Position numbers and translations under genes: made by a program. A stretch of DNA of 5,516 nt. Origin: Bacteroidales bacterium. Its GTDB lineage: Bacteria; Bacteroidota; Bacteroidia; Bacteroidales; UBA12077. The notes under the pieces are model-generated. The model was not told the DNA's origin, made no database searches, and was given only the letters and a program-made list of their open reading frames with translations. Of this stretch, positions 1-5,516 are shown one piece after another (position 1 is the stretch's first letter; every line of letters begins with the position of its first letter). The stretch lies in the NCBI GenBank assembly GCA_030600625.1, contig JAUVLS010000117.1:1-5516 (forward strand), read 5' to 3'.

Positions 1-1017
1 TCCGGTACACATAACCCAAACATCGCCGTTTGTATCTTTTACAAGATTAGTAGGAGCCTGACCAACAGTAACATTTTTAACTTTCTGGTCGGTACTGACA
101 TCAATAACACTTACTGTACTGTCGGGCATATCAGCCCAGGAGTTTCCCTGGTTCGAAACATAAACATAATTGCCTGATGAAATAATATTTTCAGGATATT
201 TGCCAATATCAATTGTTCCTGTAATGCTATGAGATTCAGTATTAATTATATGTACTTTCCCTTCTGTTGTTCCGGCACTTACATAAGCTTTGCCGTTTGC
301 GCCAACAATATATCTCGGGTAATCTACTTCAATTGTTGCAATTGATTCAAAAGTTTTCATATTAACTACTTCAATCTTATCTGAATTATTAACAACAATA
401 TATCCTTCTTCTCCTATAACTGCAAAGCATTGTACAATGTCGCCCGGAGAATTGCCGTTTACTTGTTCAAACAAACCGCAAATCAATTCATTTGTTTCAG
501 GATTATAATAATTTATTGAACCATTATTATTGCCATAAATTCCTTCGCTTGTAATAAACATTCCGTGCAAATAGCCGGTTTGTTCAGACAAATTATTCGA
601 CCTGCCTTCTTCAGATGCTAACATTGCCAAACCCAGTATATCAAAAACACTTTGCTCATCAGCAGGTTTTATAGTTAAAATTTCATTTCCGTAAAAAACA
701 GAGGAGCTTGTAATAGTAATAATTGCAGAATCGACTCCTGCAGTATGACTAAATGTATATTCCGCATCGATTTCACTATCTCCTGTAATTGAAATAATAA
801 AATCAGAAACATCAAGATTGCTGGCCATATCAGCATTTGCATAAACTCCCTCACTAAAAATAACTTTTGCAGATAAATTATCATCTGATATTTCAATACT
901 TACAAAAGTTGGCGAAAGATTAATATCTTCATCATCCTTTTCGCAGGAAGTAAAACTAATAGCCATGCTTGTAAACAACACAGCTAACAAATAATTTAAA
1001 AAACTCAATTTTTTCAT
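1..1017 (-). CDS. btuG: BtuG-like surface lipoprotein with YncE/DUF5074-type beta-propeller (partial, C-terminus beyond window)
   Basis: The frame is open without a stop from ATG at 1015-1017 to the window edge, giving 339 residues; the C-terminus lies outside. Residues 1-24 are a lipoprotein signal peptide (MKK, hydrophobic stretch, FTSC lipobox-like end) with lipidated Cys25. The following EKDDED matches the acidic export signal that sends Bacteroidota lipoproteins to the cell surface. Residues about 36-130 look like a beta-sandwich/Ig-like domain (VIFSEGVY, NLDVSDFIISITG, HTAGVDSAIITI). From about 150 come propeller-blade repeats of the YncE/DUF5074 kind (GYIVVNNSDKIEVVN, GKAYVSAG, NYVYVSNQGN with VSVIDVSTDQKV, GDVWVMCTG); four blades and the start of a fifth are visible. 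It starts 45 bp after the btuB-like gene in the same riboswitch-controlled unit. Known BtuG proteins of Bacteroides are propeller lipoproteins that bind B12 very tightly and cap BtuB, so a corrinoid-capture role is inferred. The propeller call is firm; the BtuG name rests largely on context. No Shine-Dalgarno sequence precedes the ATG, as is usual in this phylum. Confidence 0.75.
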   Translation of the reverse strand, partial: MKKLSFLNYLLAVLFTSMAISFTSCEKDDEDINLSPTFVSIEISDDNLSAKVIFSEGVYANADMASNLDVSDFIISITGDSEIDAEYTFSHTAGVDSAIITITSSSVFYGNEILTIKPADEQSVFDILGLAMLASEEGRSNNLSEQTGYLHGMFITSEGIYGNNNGSINYYNPETNELICGLFEQVNGNSPGDIVQCFAVIGEEGYIVVNNSDKIEVVNMKTFESIATIEVDYPRYIVGANGKAYVSAGTTEGKVHIINTESHSITGTIDIGKYPENIISSGNYVYVSNQGNSWADMPDSTVSVIDVSTDQKVKNVTVGQAPTNLVKDTNGDVWVMCTG

Positions 1018-1062
1018 GATTAATTTGATTTTAGTTATTGATTAACGTTATTTATAAAATAT

Positions 1063-2973
1063 TTAATTAAAAACATCTATACCCAGGCTTAAATAATATG
1101 CTCTTCCGGGCATTGGAAGTTCTGCCATAACTTGGTATTCCGTATTAAATATGTTTAATATTTTAAATTGAATATTGCCTCCTGATTTTTTAAACCTGAA
1201 ATTTGAACCTAAATATAAATTTGAGATTGTATAACCCGGCAGTTCAGAACTATTATCAGCGATAGTATAATATTTCCCCGAGTAACTTATATTATAACCT
1301 ATATAAAACTTGCGATAAAGTATATTTAGCATTCCTTTTATTTCATTAAACGGAGTATAAAATAATTGTTTGTTTTCAAGATTTTCATTGTCGGTATCTT
1401 TATTTGTTGACTTTATATATGAATAGTTTATATTGGTTTTAATTAAAAAGTCAGTATTAAATTTATGATCAAAACCAAGAGATGATTCTATTCCTCTTGA
1501 CAATACCCTTTTAAAATTTTGCGGGCCAAACATTCCCATCCATTGAATAAGGTTATTTATTTCTGAATAATAAACAGTTGTTTGAAACGACAGGCCTTTT
1601 AGTTTGTTAAATGGCAGATATTTTAATCCAAATTCACTGCTCCACCCTTCTTCGGGTAAAAGATCGGGATTTCCGGCATTAGGCCAGTATTTGTCATTAA
1701 AAGTCGGGCGGCGAAATTTATCGGAATAGTTTGCTCTTATAAAAAGCTTGTTTTTTTGTACTTCATACCTAAGTCCTGCCGAAAATAATAGTTTAGGGTT
1801 TATGTCTGTATTATATTCTTTTCGAAAGGAGATGTTGGATATTAAATTTGAAAAATTAAATTTAGCAGCACCAATAAAAGCAACATCTTGCTCATTAACA
1901 ATATTTTCGTAAGCAGAAACATCGGCTTCTTTAAATGCATAATTACCTCCGCAATCAATAATAATATTATCAGAAAAATAATAACGATAATTTATTTCAT
2001 TATATGAACATTTTGTTTTTATTTCAGAATAAATAAAATAGTCATTATCATCAGCATTTGTTTTATCTGTATATAGCTGATAATCGTCAAAATAAGCAAT
2101 ATTTATTTTTAAGCTTGATTTCTCGAAAACATTTGTCCATTTAATGTATGATTTAAAAGTCCGGTCGTTTTGAAATTGATTGCTCTCAGTAGTTACACCA
2201 AGAATGTTAGGTATTTCTTTATCTTTATCTTGATACCATATCCCTGCTGCAATTGTGTTTTTACCTGGAAGCCTGAGATAAATATTCTGAACCGTTCCTT
2301 TATTTTCAAGCTTGTTATGTTTGCGGTGTAAAATCGTATCCGGCCTGGAATCGTAATATGTAAAATCATTTTCGGCATGTTGAAGAAATCCGTAAATATT
2401 ATACCGGAATTTATTATTTCCGAATTTCATTTTCAGGCCGTACCTTTGGTTATTAAAGCTGCCAAATTCTGAAGAAAACCGGATATTAGTTTTATTATTC
2501 CAGTCAGGATTATTAATTAAATTTATTGATCCCCCAAAAGTACCGCTTCCATGCAGAGAACCTGCTGCTCCTTTTGTTATGTTAATATTGTCAGTCATAT
2601 CAACCGAAACATTCGATAAATCCATTGTTCCTAGGGTTATTGAATTAATAGGGAAACCGTTCCAGTTTACTTGTGTGTGATTTGAACCGCTTCCGCGTAA
2701 TGAAATAGTTGAAAGTGAGCCTGTACTGCCATAGGATTTTATAAATACAGGAGACGAAACAGATAATAATTCTCCCAGGTTTGATGAATTATTCATTAAC
2801 AAGCTTAGCGTGTCTATTTCTATAAGTTGATTATCTTCTGAAAAAAAGCTTGTTCTTGATCTTGTAAACGTAACTTCCGGAATAGTATATTCCAATAAAG
2901 TATCACTCTGTCCTATAGAATAAAGAGTACAAGAAATAAATAAAACAAATAAATAAAATTTTCTGATCGACAT
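1063..2973 (-). CDS. btuB: TonB-dependent outer-membrane cobalamin receptor, BtuB type
   Basis: This is a complete 636-residue TonB-dependent receptor expected to carry cobalamin or other corrinoids across the outer membrane using TonB-ExbBD energy. Residues 1 to about 21 are a signal peptide (MSIRKFYLFVLF, ending near SIGQ). A TonB-box-like segment lies at about 29-36 (YTIPEVTF). The plug spans roughly 45-155, with NLGELL, the SLRGSGSNHTQVNWNG block around Arg93 and the KGAAGSLHGSGTFGGSI block around 134-150. The 22-strand barrel fills the rest and includes the family signature FRRPTFNDKYW, then GNPDLLPEEGWSSEFG. It ends GIDVFN, so the usual terminal aromatic is one residue from the end. The length is near that of E. 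coli BtuB (about 600). There is no SusC-type N-terminal extension and no SusD partner. Substrate is assigned mainly from the cobalamin riboswitch directly upstream and the BtuG-like gene 45 bp downstream. The ATG at 2971-2973 is the only good start: it directly precedes the signal peptide. Confidence 0.9.
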   Translation of the reverse strand: MSIRKFYLFVLFISCTLYSIGQSDTLLEYTIPEVTFTRSRTSFFSEDNQLIEIDTLSLLMNNSSNLGELLSVSSPVFIKSYGSTGSLSTISLRGSGSNHTQVNWNGFPINSITLGTMDLSNVSVDMTDNINITKGAAGSLHGSGTFGGSINLINNPDWNNKTNIRFSSEFGSFNNQRYGLKMKFGNNKFRYNIYGFLQHAENDFTYYDSRPDTILHRKHNKLENKGTVQNIYLRLPGKNTIAAGIWYQDKDKEIPNILGVTTESNQFQNDRTFKSYIKWTNVFEKSSLKINIAYFDDYQLYTDKTNADDNDYFIYSEIKTKCSYNEINYRYYFSDNIIIDCGGNYAFKEADVSAYENIVNEQDVAFIGAAKFNFSNLISNISFRKEYNTDINPKLLFSAGLRYEVQKNKLFIRANYSDKFRRPTFNDKYWPNAGNPDLLPEEGWSSEFGLKYLPFNKLKGLSFQTTVYYSEINNLIQWMGMFGPQNFKRVLSRGIESSLGFDHKFNTDFLIKTNINYSYIKSTNKDTDNENLENKQLFYTPFNEIKGMLNILYRKFYIGYNISYSGKYYTIADNSSELPGYTISNLYLGSNFRFKKSGGNIQFKILNIFNTEYQVMAELPMPGRAYYLSLGIDVFN

Positions 2974-2983
2974 TTTATCAAAT

Positions 2984-3015
2984 TCAATGTTTACTCCCGA
3001 ACATTAATATAATGT
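2984..3015 (-). promoter_or_regulatory. Putative riboswitch expression platform: two overlapping alternative hairpins
   Basis: Read on the minus strand, 3015-3001 forms a perfect 6-bp hairpin (ACATTA, loop TAT, TAATGT). Bases 3007-2984 form an 8-bp hairpin with one G-U pair (TTAATGTT, loop CGGGAGTA, AACATTGA). The two share 3001-3007 and cannot form together. The second ends 10 nt before the btuB ATG, inside the ribosome footprint. Its loop side (TCGG, 2997-3000) can pair with CCGA at 3075-3078 in the P5 loop of the riboswitch, like the L5-L13 kissing contact of cobalamin riboswitches. No U-tract follows, so translational control is more likely than termination. The pairings are visible in the sequence; the switching role is inferred. 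Confidence 0.5.
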
Positions 3016-3209
3016 GGTTTTAATGGCAGGTTTTCTGACTTACTCTTATTTCAAACGCCTTCCCACCGTATAAATCGGCAGTGGCAAAGAATGTTTGAAA
3101 CTTTTATCAAGAGATTACAGCAGCGGGTACTGTTCAGGAATTCCTGTTTTTACGCAGGGCACCTGATTCCCTTTTGATTCCAAAAACACAAAACGTTTTT
3201 GAAAAACCA
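3015..3209 (-). ncRNA. Cobalamin riboswitch (B12 element) in the btuB leader
   Basis: This cis-acting RNA binds cobalamin and represses the downstream uptake operon when the vitamin is plentiful. All conserved blocks are present in order on the minus strand: GGGAATCAGGTGCCCTGC (3171-3154), ACAGTACCCGCTGCTGT (3133-3117), GCCACTG (3085-3079) facing GGTGGGAAGGC (3067-3057) to make the P5/P6 region, and the B12 box AGTCAGAAAACCTGCC (3040-3025). The central stem is extended by TTTCAAAC with GTTTGAAA (3100-3093 with 3056-3049) and CTCTT with AAGAG (3113-3109 with 3047-3043). P1 is probably TGGTTTT with AAAACCA (3209-3203 with 3021-3015). One deviation is CCCGCTGCTGT, where the usual core is CCCGCnACTGT. 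The outer ends are set by the P1 pairing and are approximate. Confidence 0.97.
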
Positions 3210-3218
3210 TTTCAGCAG

Positions 3219-3249
3219 CAAATATAAATACTTTTTTAATTATTACAAT
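3219..3249 (-). promoter_or_regulatory. Bacteroidota-type promoter of the btuB-btuG operon
   Basis: On the minus strand, TATATTTG (3226-3219) matches the Bacteroidota -7 consensus TAnnTTTG in every fixed position. It lies exactly 19 bp downstream of a TTG (3248-3246, in ATTG), which fits the -33 element. Transcription would begin a few bases further on, around 3211-3214, almost at the first paired base of riboswitch stem P1 (3209). The leader RNA would therefore consist of little but the riboswitch and its expression platform. The element match and spacing are seen directly; promoter activity is inferred. Confidence 0.75.
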
Positions 3250-3267
3250 TAATTCTTGTTAATTCAT

Positions 3268-3275
3268 TATTTTAG
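3268..3275 (+). promoter_or_regulatory. Weak candidate -7 element for tex
   Basis: TATTTTAG differs from TAnnTTTG at one fixed position and would put the transcript start about 15 nt before the tex ATG. No TTG lies at the expected distance upstream, so the call is weak. Any tex promoter here must overlap or abut the divergent btuB promoter at 3219-3249, because only 87 bp separate the tex start from the riboswitch. Confidence 0.2.
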
Positions 3276-3296
3276 CTTCCCTATAAATAAAAAAAC

Positions 3297-5426
3297 ATGA
3301 ACGAAAATCACATCTTAAAAATATCAACCAGCCTTTCTGTAAAAGACTGGCAGGTAAAAAATACAATTCAATTATTTGATGAGGGGGCAACAATGCCTTT
3401 TATTAGCAGGTATAGAAAAGAGGCAACAGGAAGTTTAGATGAAGTTCAGATTGCCGCAATAAAGGATCAGTTTACAAAACTATTAGAAATTGATAGCAGG
3501 AGAGAGACAATTCTAAAATCAATTGATGAGCAGGGGAAGTTAACAGATGATTTAAAAAGACGTATTGAGGAAGCTCAAACTTTAACTGAACTTGAAGATA
3601 TTTATCTGCCGTATAAACAAAAAAAGAAAACCCGGGCCACAAAAGCTAAAGAAAAAGGACTGGAGCCCTTGGCTAAAATAATAATGAAACAGCAAGAACT
3701 TAATCTTAATAGTAAAGCTGAACAGTTTATTAATGATGAAGTTCCAACAATTGAAGATGCTTTGCAGGGAGCTCGTGATATTGTTGCTGAATGGATTAAC
3801 GAAAACGAAAGAGCACGTAATAGTATTCGTCGTTTATTTCAACATGAATCAAAAATTCAATCTAAAGCAATTAAAGGGAAAGAACTTGAAGGAATAAAAT
3901 TTAAAGATTATTTTGAGTGGGAGGAACCATTAAAACGCTGCCCTTCGCATAGATTATTAGCAATGCGCCGAGGCGAAAATGAAGGTTTCCTGAAAATTGC
4001 AATTTCCCCTGATGAGGAAAAGGCTTTAGAAATATTGGAAAATCAATTTGTTAGTGGGGTATATGATGTTTCGGAACAAGTACGTGAGGCTGTTAAAGAT
4101 AGTTATAAACGACTCTTGTCTTCTTCAATGGAAACAGAATTTAAAAACTCATCGAAAGATAAAGCCGATGAAGAAGCAATTAAAGTTTTTGCTGATAACC
4201 TACGACAGCTTTTATTAGCTCCGCCGCTTGGACAAAAGAATATTTTGGCAATTGATCCCGGGTATAGAACCGGTTGCAAAGTGGTGTGTATTGATACCCA
4301 GGGTAATTTATTACATAACGAAACTATCTATCCGCATCAACCGCAAAATGAGAAAGGAATGGCCATGAAAAAGATCGATTCAATGGTCGAAACTTTTAAA
4401 ATTGATGCCATTGCTATTGGTAATGGAACTGCCAGTCGTGAAACTGAAGCTTTAGTTAAAAGGATCAGATTTTCAAAGGATGTGAGAGTTTTTGTTGTTA
4501 GTGAAGATGGAGCATCAATTTATTCGGCATCATCGGTTGCACGCGAAGAGTTTCCTGAATATGATGTAACCGTGCGTGGTGCTGTGTCTATTGGTCGCAG
4601 GTTAATGGACCCCTTGGCAGAACTTGTTAAAATAGATCCCAAGTCAATTGGTGTAGGGCAATATCAACATGATGTGGATCAAAATAAACTAAAAGGCAAA
4701 TTGGATCAGGTTGTTGAAAGTAGTGTAAATAATATCGGTGTTAATTTAAATACTTCAAGTAAACACTTGTTAACTTATATTTCAGGTCTTGGTCCGCAGT
4801 TAGCAAAAAATATTGTTGATTACAGGAAAGAAAATGGAGCTTTCAACTCAAGGAAAGAATTGCAAAAAGTAAAAAGAATGGGCGATAAAGCTTTTCAGCA
4901 GGCAGCAGGATTTTTAAGAATAGATAAAGCTGAAAATCCATTGGATAATAGTGCTGTTCATCCTGAAAGTTATCACATTGTAGAAAAAATGGCTTCGGAC
5001 TTAAACTGTGAAGTGATAGATTTAATTAAAAATGAAGATCTCAGGAAACAAATAAAATTAGAAAATTACATATCAAAAGACGTAGGATTACCGACCTTAA
5101 ATGATATTATTAAAGAATTGGCAAAACCTGGCCGTGATCCTCGTCAGGGTATAAAAGTTTTCGAATTTGCTGAAGGAATCCATAAAATTGAAGATTTGCA
5201 TGCTGGAATGGAATTACCCGGAATTGTAACAAACATCACGAACTTTGGTGCTTTTGTTGATGTTGGCGTTAAACAAGATGGATTGGTTCATATTTCGCAA
5301 TTAGCAAATCGGTTTGTGTCGGATCCAAACGAAATAGTGAAATTGCATCAGCATGTAAAAGTAAAAGTTATTGAAGTTGATTTGGCAAGAAAAAGAATTC
5401 AGTTGAGTATGAAAGATGTTAATTGA
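3297..5426 (+). CDS. tex: Tex family S1 RNA-binding protein (transcription accessory protein)
   Basis: This is a complete 709-residue protein of the Tex/YhgF family, cytoplasmic nucleic-acid-binding proteins linked to transcription and RNA metabolism and related to eukaryotic Spt6. Family members usually have about 700-780 residues, so it is full length. The Tex N-terminal region covers about 1-190 (ATMPFISRYRKEATGSLDE, ELEDIYLPYKQKKKTRA). A YqgF/RNase H-like fold starts at about 313 (ILAIDPGYRTGCKVVCID, Asp320) and runs to about 440. A helix-hairpin-helix region lies at about 490-545 (YISGLGPQLAKNIVDYRKENGAF, then VKRMGDKAFQQAAGFLRI). An S1 domain closes the protein at about 633-707 (GIVTNITNFGAFVDVGVKQDGLVHISQL, KVKVIEVDLARKRIQLSMKDV). 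The ATG at 3297 fits the family N-terminus; it follows an A-rich leader without a Shine-Dalgarno sequence. It is divergent from the B12 operon, with no obvious functional tie. No frameshift or missing domain is seen. Confidence 0.97.
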   Translation: MNENHILKISTSLSVKDWQVKNTIQLFDEGATMPFISRYRKEATGSLDEVQIAAIKDQFTKLLEIDSRRETILKSIDEQGKLTDDLKRRIEEAQTLTELEDIYLPYKQKKKTRATKAKEKGLEPLAKIIMKQQELNLNSKAEQFINDEVPTIEDALQGARDIVAEWINENERARNSIRRLFQHESKIQSKAIKGKELEGIKFKDYFEWEEPLKRCPSHRLLAMRRGENEGFLKIAISPDEEKALEILENQFVSGVYDVSEQVREAVKDSYKRLLSSSMETEFKNSSKDKADEEAIKVFADNLRQLLLAPPLGQKNILAIDPGYRTGCKVVCIDTQGNLLHNETIYPHQPQNEKGMAMKKIDSMVETFKIDAIAIGNGTASRETEALVKRIRFSKDVRVFVVSEDGASIYSASSVAREEFPEYDVTVRGAVSIGRRLMDPLAELVKIDPKSIGVGQYQHDVDQNKLKGKLDQVVESSVNNIGVNLNTSSKHLLTYISGLGPQLAKNIVDYRKENGAFNSRKELQKVKRMGDKAFQQAAGFLRIDKAENPLDNSAVHPESYHIVEKMASDLNCEVIDLIKNEDLRKQIKLENYISKDVGLPTLNDIIKELAKPGRDPRQGIKVFEFAEGIHKIEDLHAGMELPGIVTNITNFGAFVDVGVKQDGLVHISQLANRFVSDPNEIVKLHQHVKVKVIEVDLARKRIQLSMKDVN

Positions 5427-5462
5427 ATTTAAAGTTAGAATGGTATAAGTGGTACCTTAAAT
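5427..5462. repeat. Imperfect inverted repeat directly after tex
   Basis: ATTTAA at 5427-5432 is mirrored by TTAAAT at 5457-5462. An inner pair, GGTA (5442-5445) and TACC (5453-5456), could form a small stem. The AT-rich outer arms and the absence of a following T-tract make this a poor intrinsic terminator, and it may be chance in AT-rich DNA. Confidence 0.25.
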
Positions 5463-5489
5463 CCGTAGTAAACTATTTAATCGTTTGAT

Positions 5490-5504
5490 AGTCACGGGGT
5501 GACT
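5490..5504. repeat. Perfect short palindrome AGTCAC-GGG-GTGACT
   Basis: A 6-bp perfect stem with a 3-base GGG loop sits 64 bp after the tex stop in otherwise AT-rich intergenic DNA. It is more GC-rich than its surroundings and is not followed by a T-run, so it does not look like a standard rho-independent terminator. It could be a REP-like dispersed palindrome, a 3' end-stabilising hairpin for the tex mRNA, or an operator for whatever lies to the right. The sequence alone does not decide. Confidence 0.45.
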
Positions 5505-5516
5505 TGATGAAAGATA

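Noticed and set aside
675..896. 73-codon minus-strand reading frame
   Set aside because: It lies wholly inside the lipoprotein gene in another frame. The lipoprotein frame has a signal peptide, lipobox and propeller repeats, whereas this one is a low-complexity Leu/Ile-rich translation with no recognisable motif.
1018..1062. Promoter or terminator between the btuB and btuG-like genes
   Set aside because: The 45-bp gap is AT-rich with no TAnnTTTG element and no GC-containing hairpin, so the two genes are best read as one transcript.
2193..2378. 61-codon minus-strand reading frame
   Set aside because: It overlaps the barrel region of the BtuB receptor out of frame and shows no domain or start signal of its own.
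2920..2973. Possible lipobox (FISC, Cys15) in the BtuB receptor
   Set aside because: TonB-dependent receptors are secreted barrel proteins, the residues before the Cys fit a lipobox poorly, and the hydrophobic stretch continues past it to a normal type I cleavage region near SIGQ.
5490..5516. Rho-independent terminator for tex
   Set aside because: The hairpin is perfect but is followed by TGATGAAAGATA rather than a T-run, so a terminator call is not supported.
5507..5516. Start of a new plus-strand gene at ATGAAAGATA
   Set aside because: Only ten bases remain in the window, which is too little to tell a gene start from chance.
1..5516. Mobile element, CRISPR array or defence system
   Set aside because: No transposase, integrase, spaced direct repeats or defence-type domains were found; all coding space is explained by the B12 operon and tex.

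Overview
The window comes from an AT-rich Bacteroidota genome, most likely a Bacteroidales or Marinilabiliales-like organism. The evidence is a Bacteroidota-type promoter (TTG, 19 bp, then TAnnTTTG), start codons without Shine-Dalgarno sequences, a lipoprotein with an acidic Bacteroidota surface-export signal behind its cysteine, and the style of the TonB-dependent receptor. The species cannot be named from the sequence.

The left three fifths (about 1-3250) is a vitamin B12 uptake operon read on the minus strand. From right to left it holds a strong candidate promoter (3219-3249), a complete cobalamin riboswitch (about 3015-3209), a downstream pair of overlapping alternative hairpins that look like the expression platform (2984-3015), a 636-residue BtuB-type TonB-dependent outer-membrane receptor (1063-2973), and, 45 bp further on, the first 339 residues of a surface lipoprotein (1-1017, cut by the window edge). 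The lipoprotein has a beta-propeller of the YncE/DUF5074 type. Directly behind btuB and under a B12 riboswitch, it is best read as a BtuG-like cobalamin-capturing partner of BtuB. It also carries an extra beta-sandwich-like domain of about 100 residues between lipid anchor and propeller. In the expected scheme, BtuG binds corrinoid at the cell surface and hands it to BtuB, TonB energy drives it into the periplasm, and intracellular cobalamin shuts the operon through the riboswitch.

The right part (3297-5426) is a complete plus-strand tex gene, encoding the conserved S1/YqgF/HhH nucleic-acid-binding protein. It is transcribed divergently from the B12 operon across a compact intergenic region and has no evident functional link to it. 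The last 90 bases hold no gene that can be supported, only a perfect short palindrome and a weaker inverted repeat.

No mobile element, CRISPR array, tRNA or rRNA was seen. The system is a recognisable B12 acquisition locus rather than a wholly new one. The parts most worth checking are the extra domain of the BtuG-like protein and the alternative hairpins below the riboswitch.
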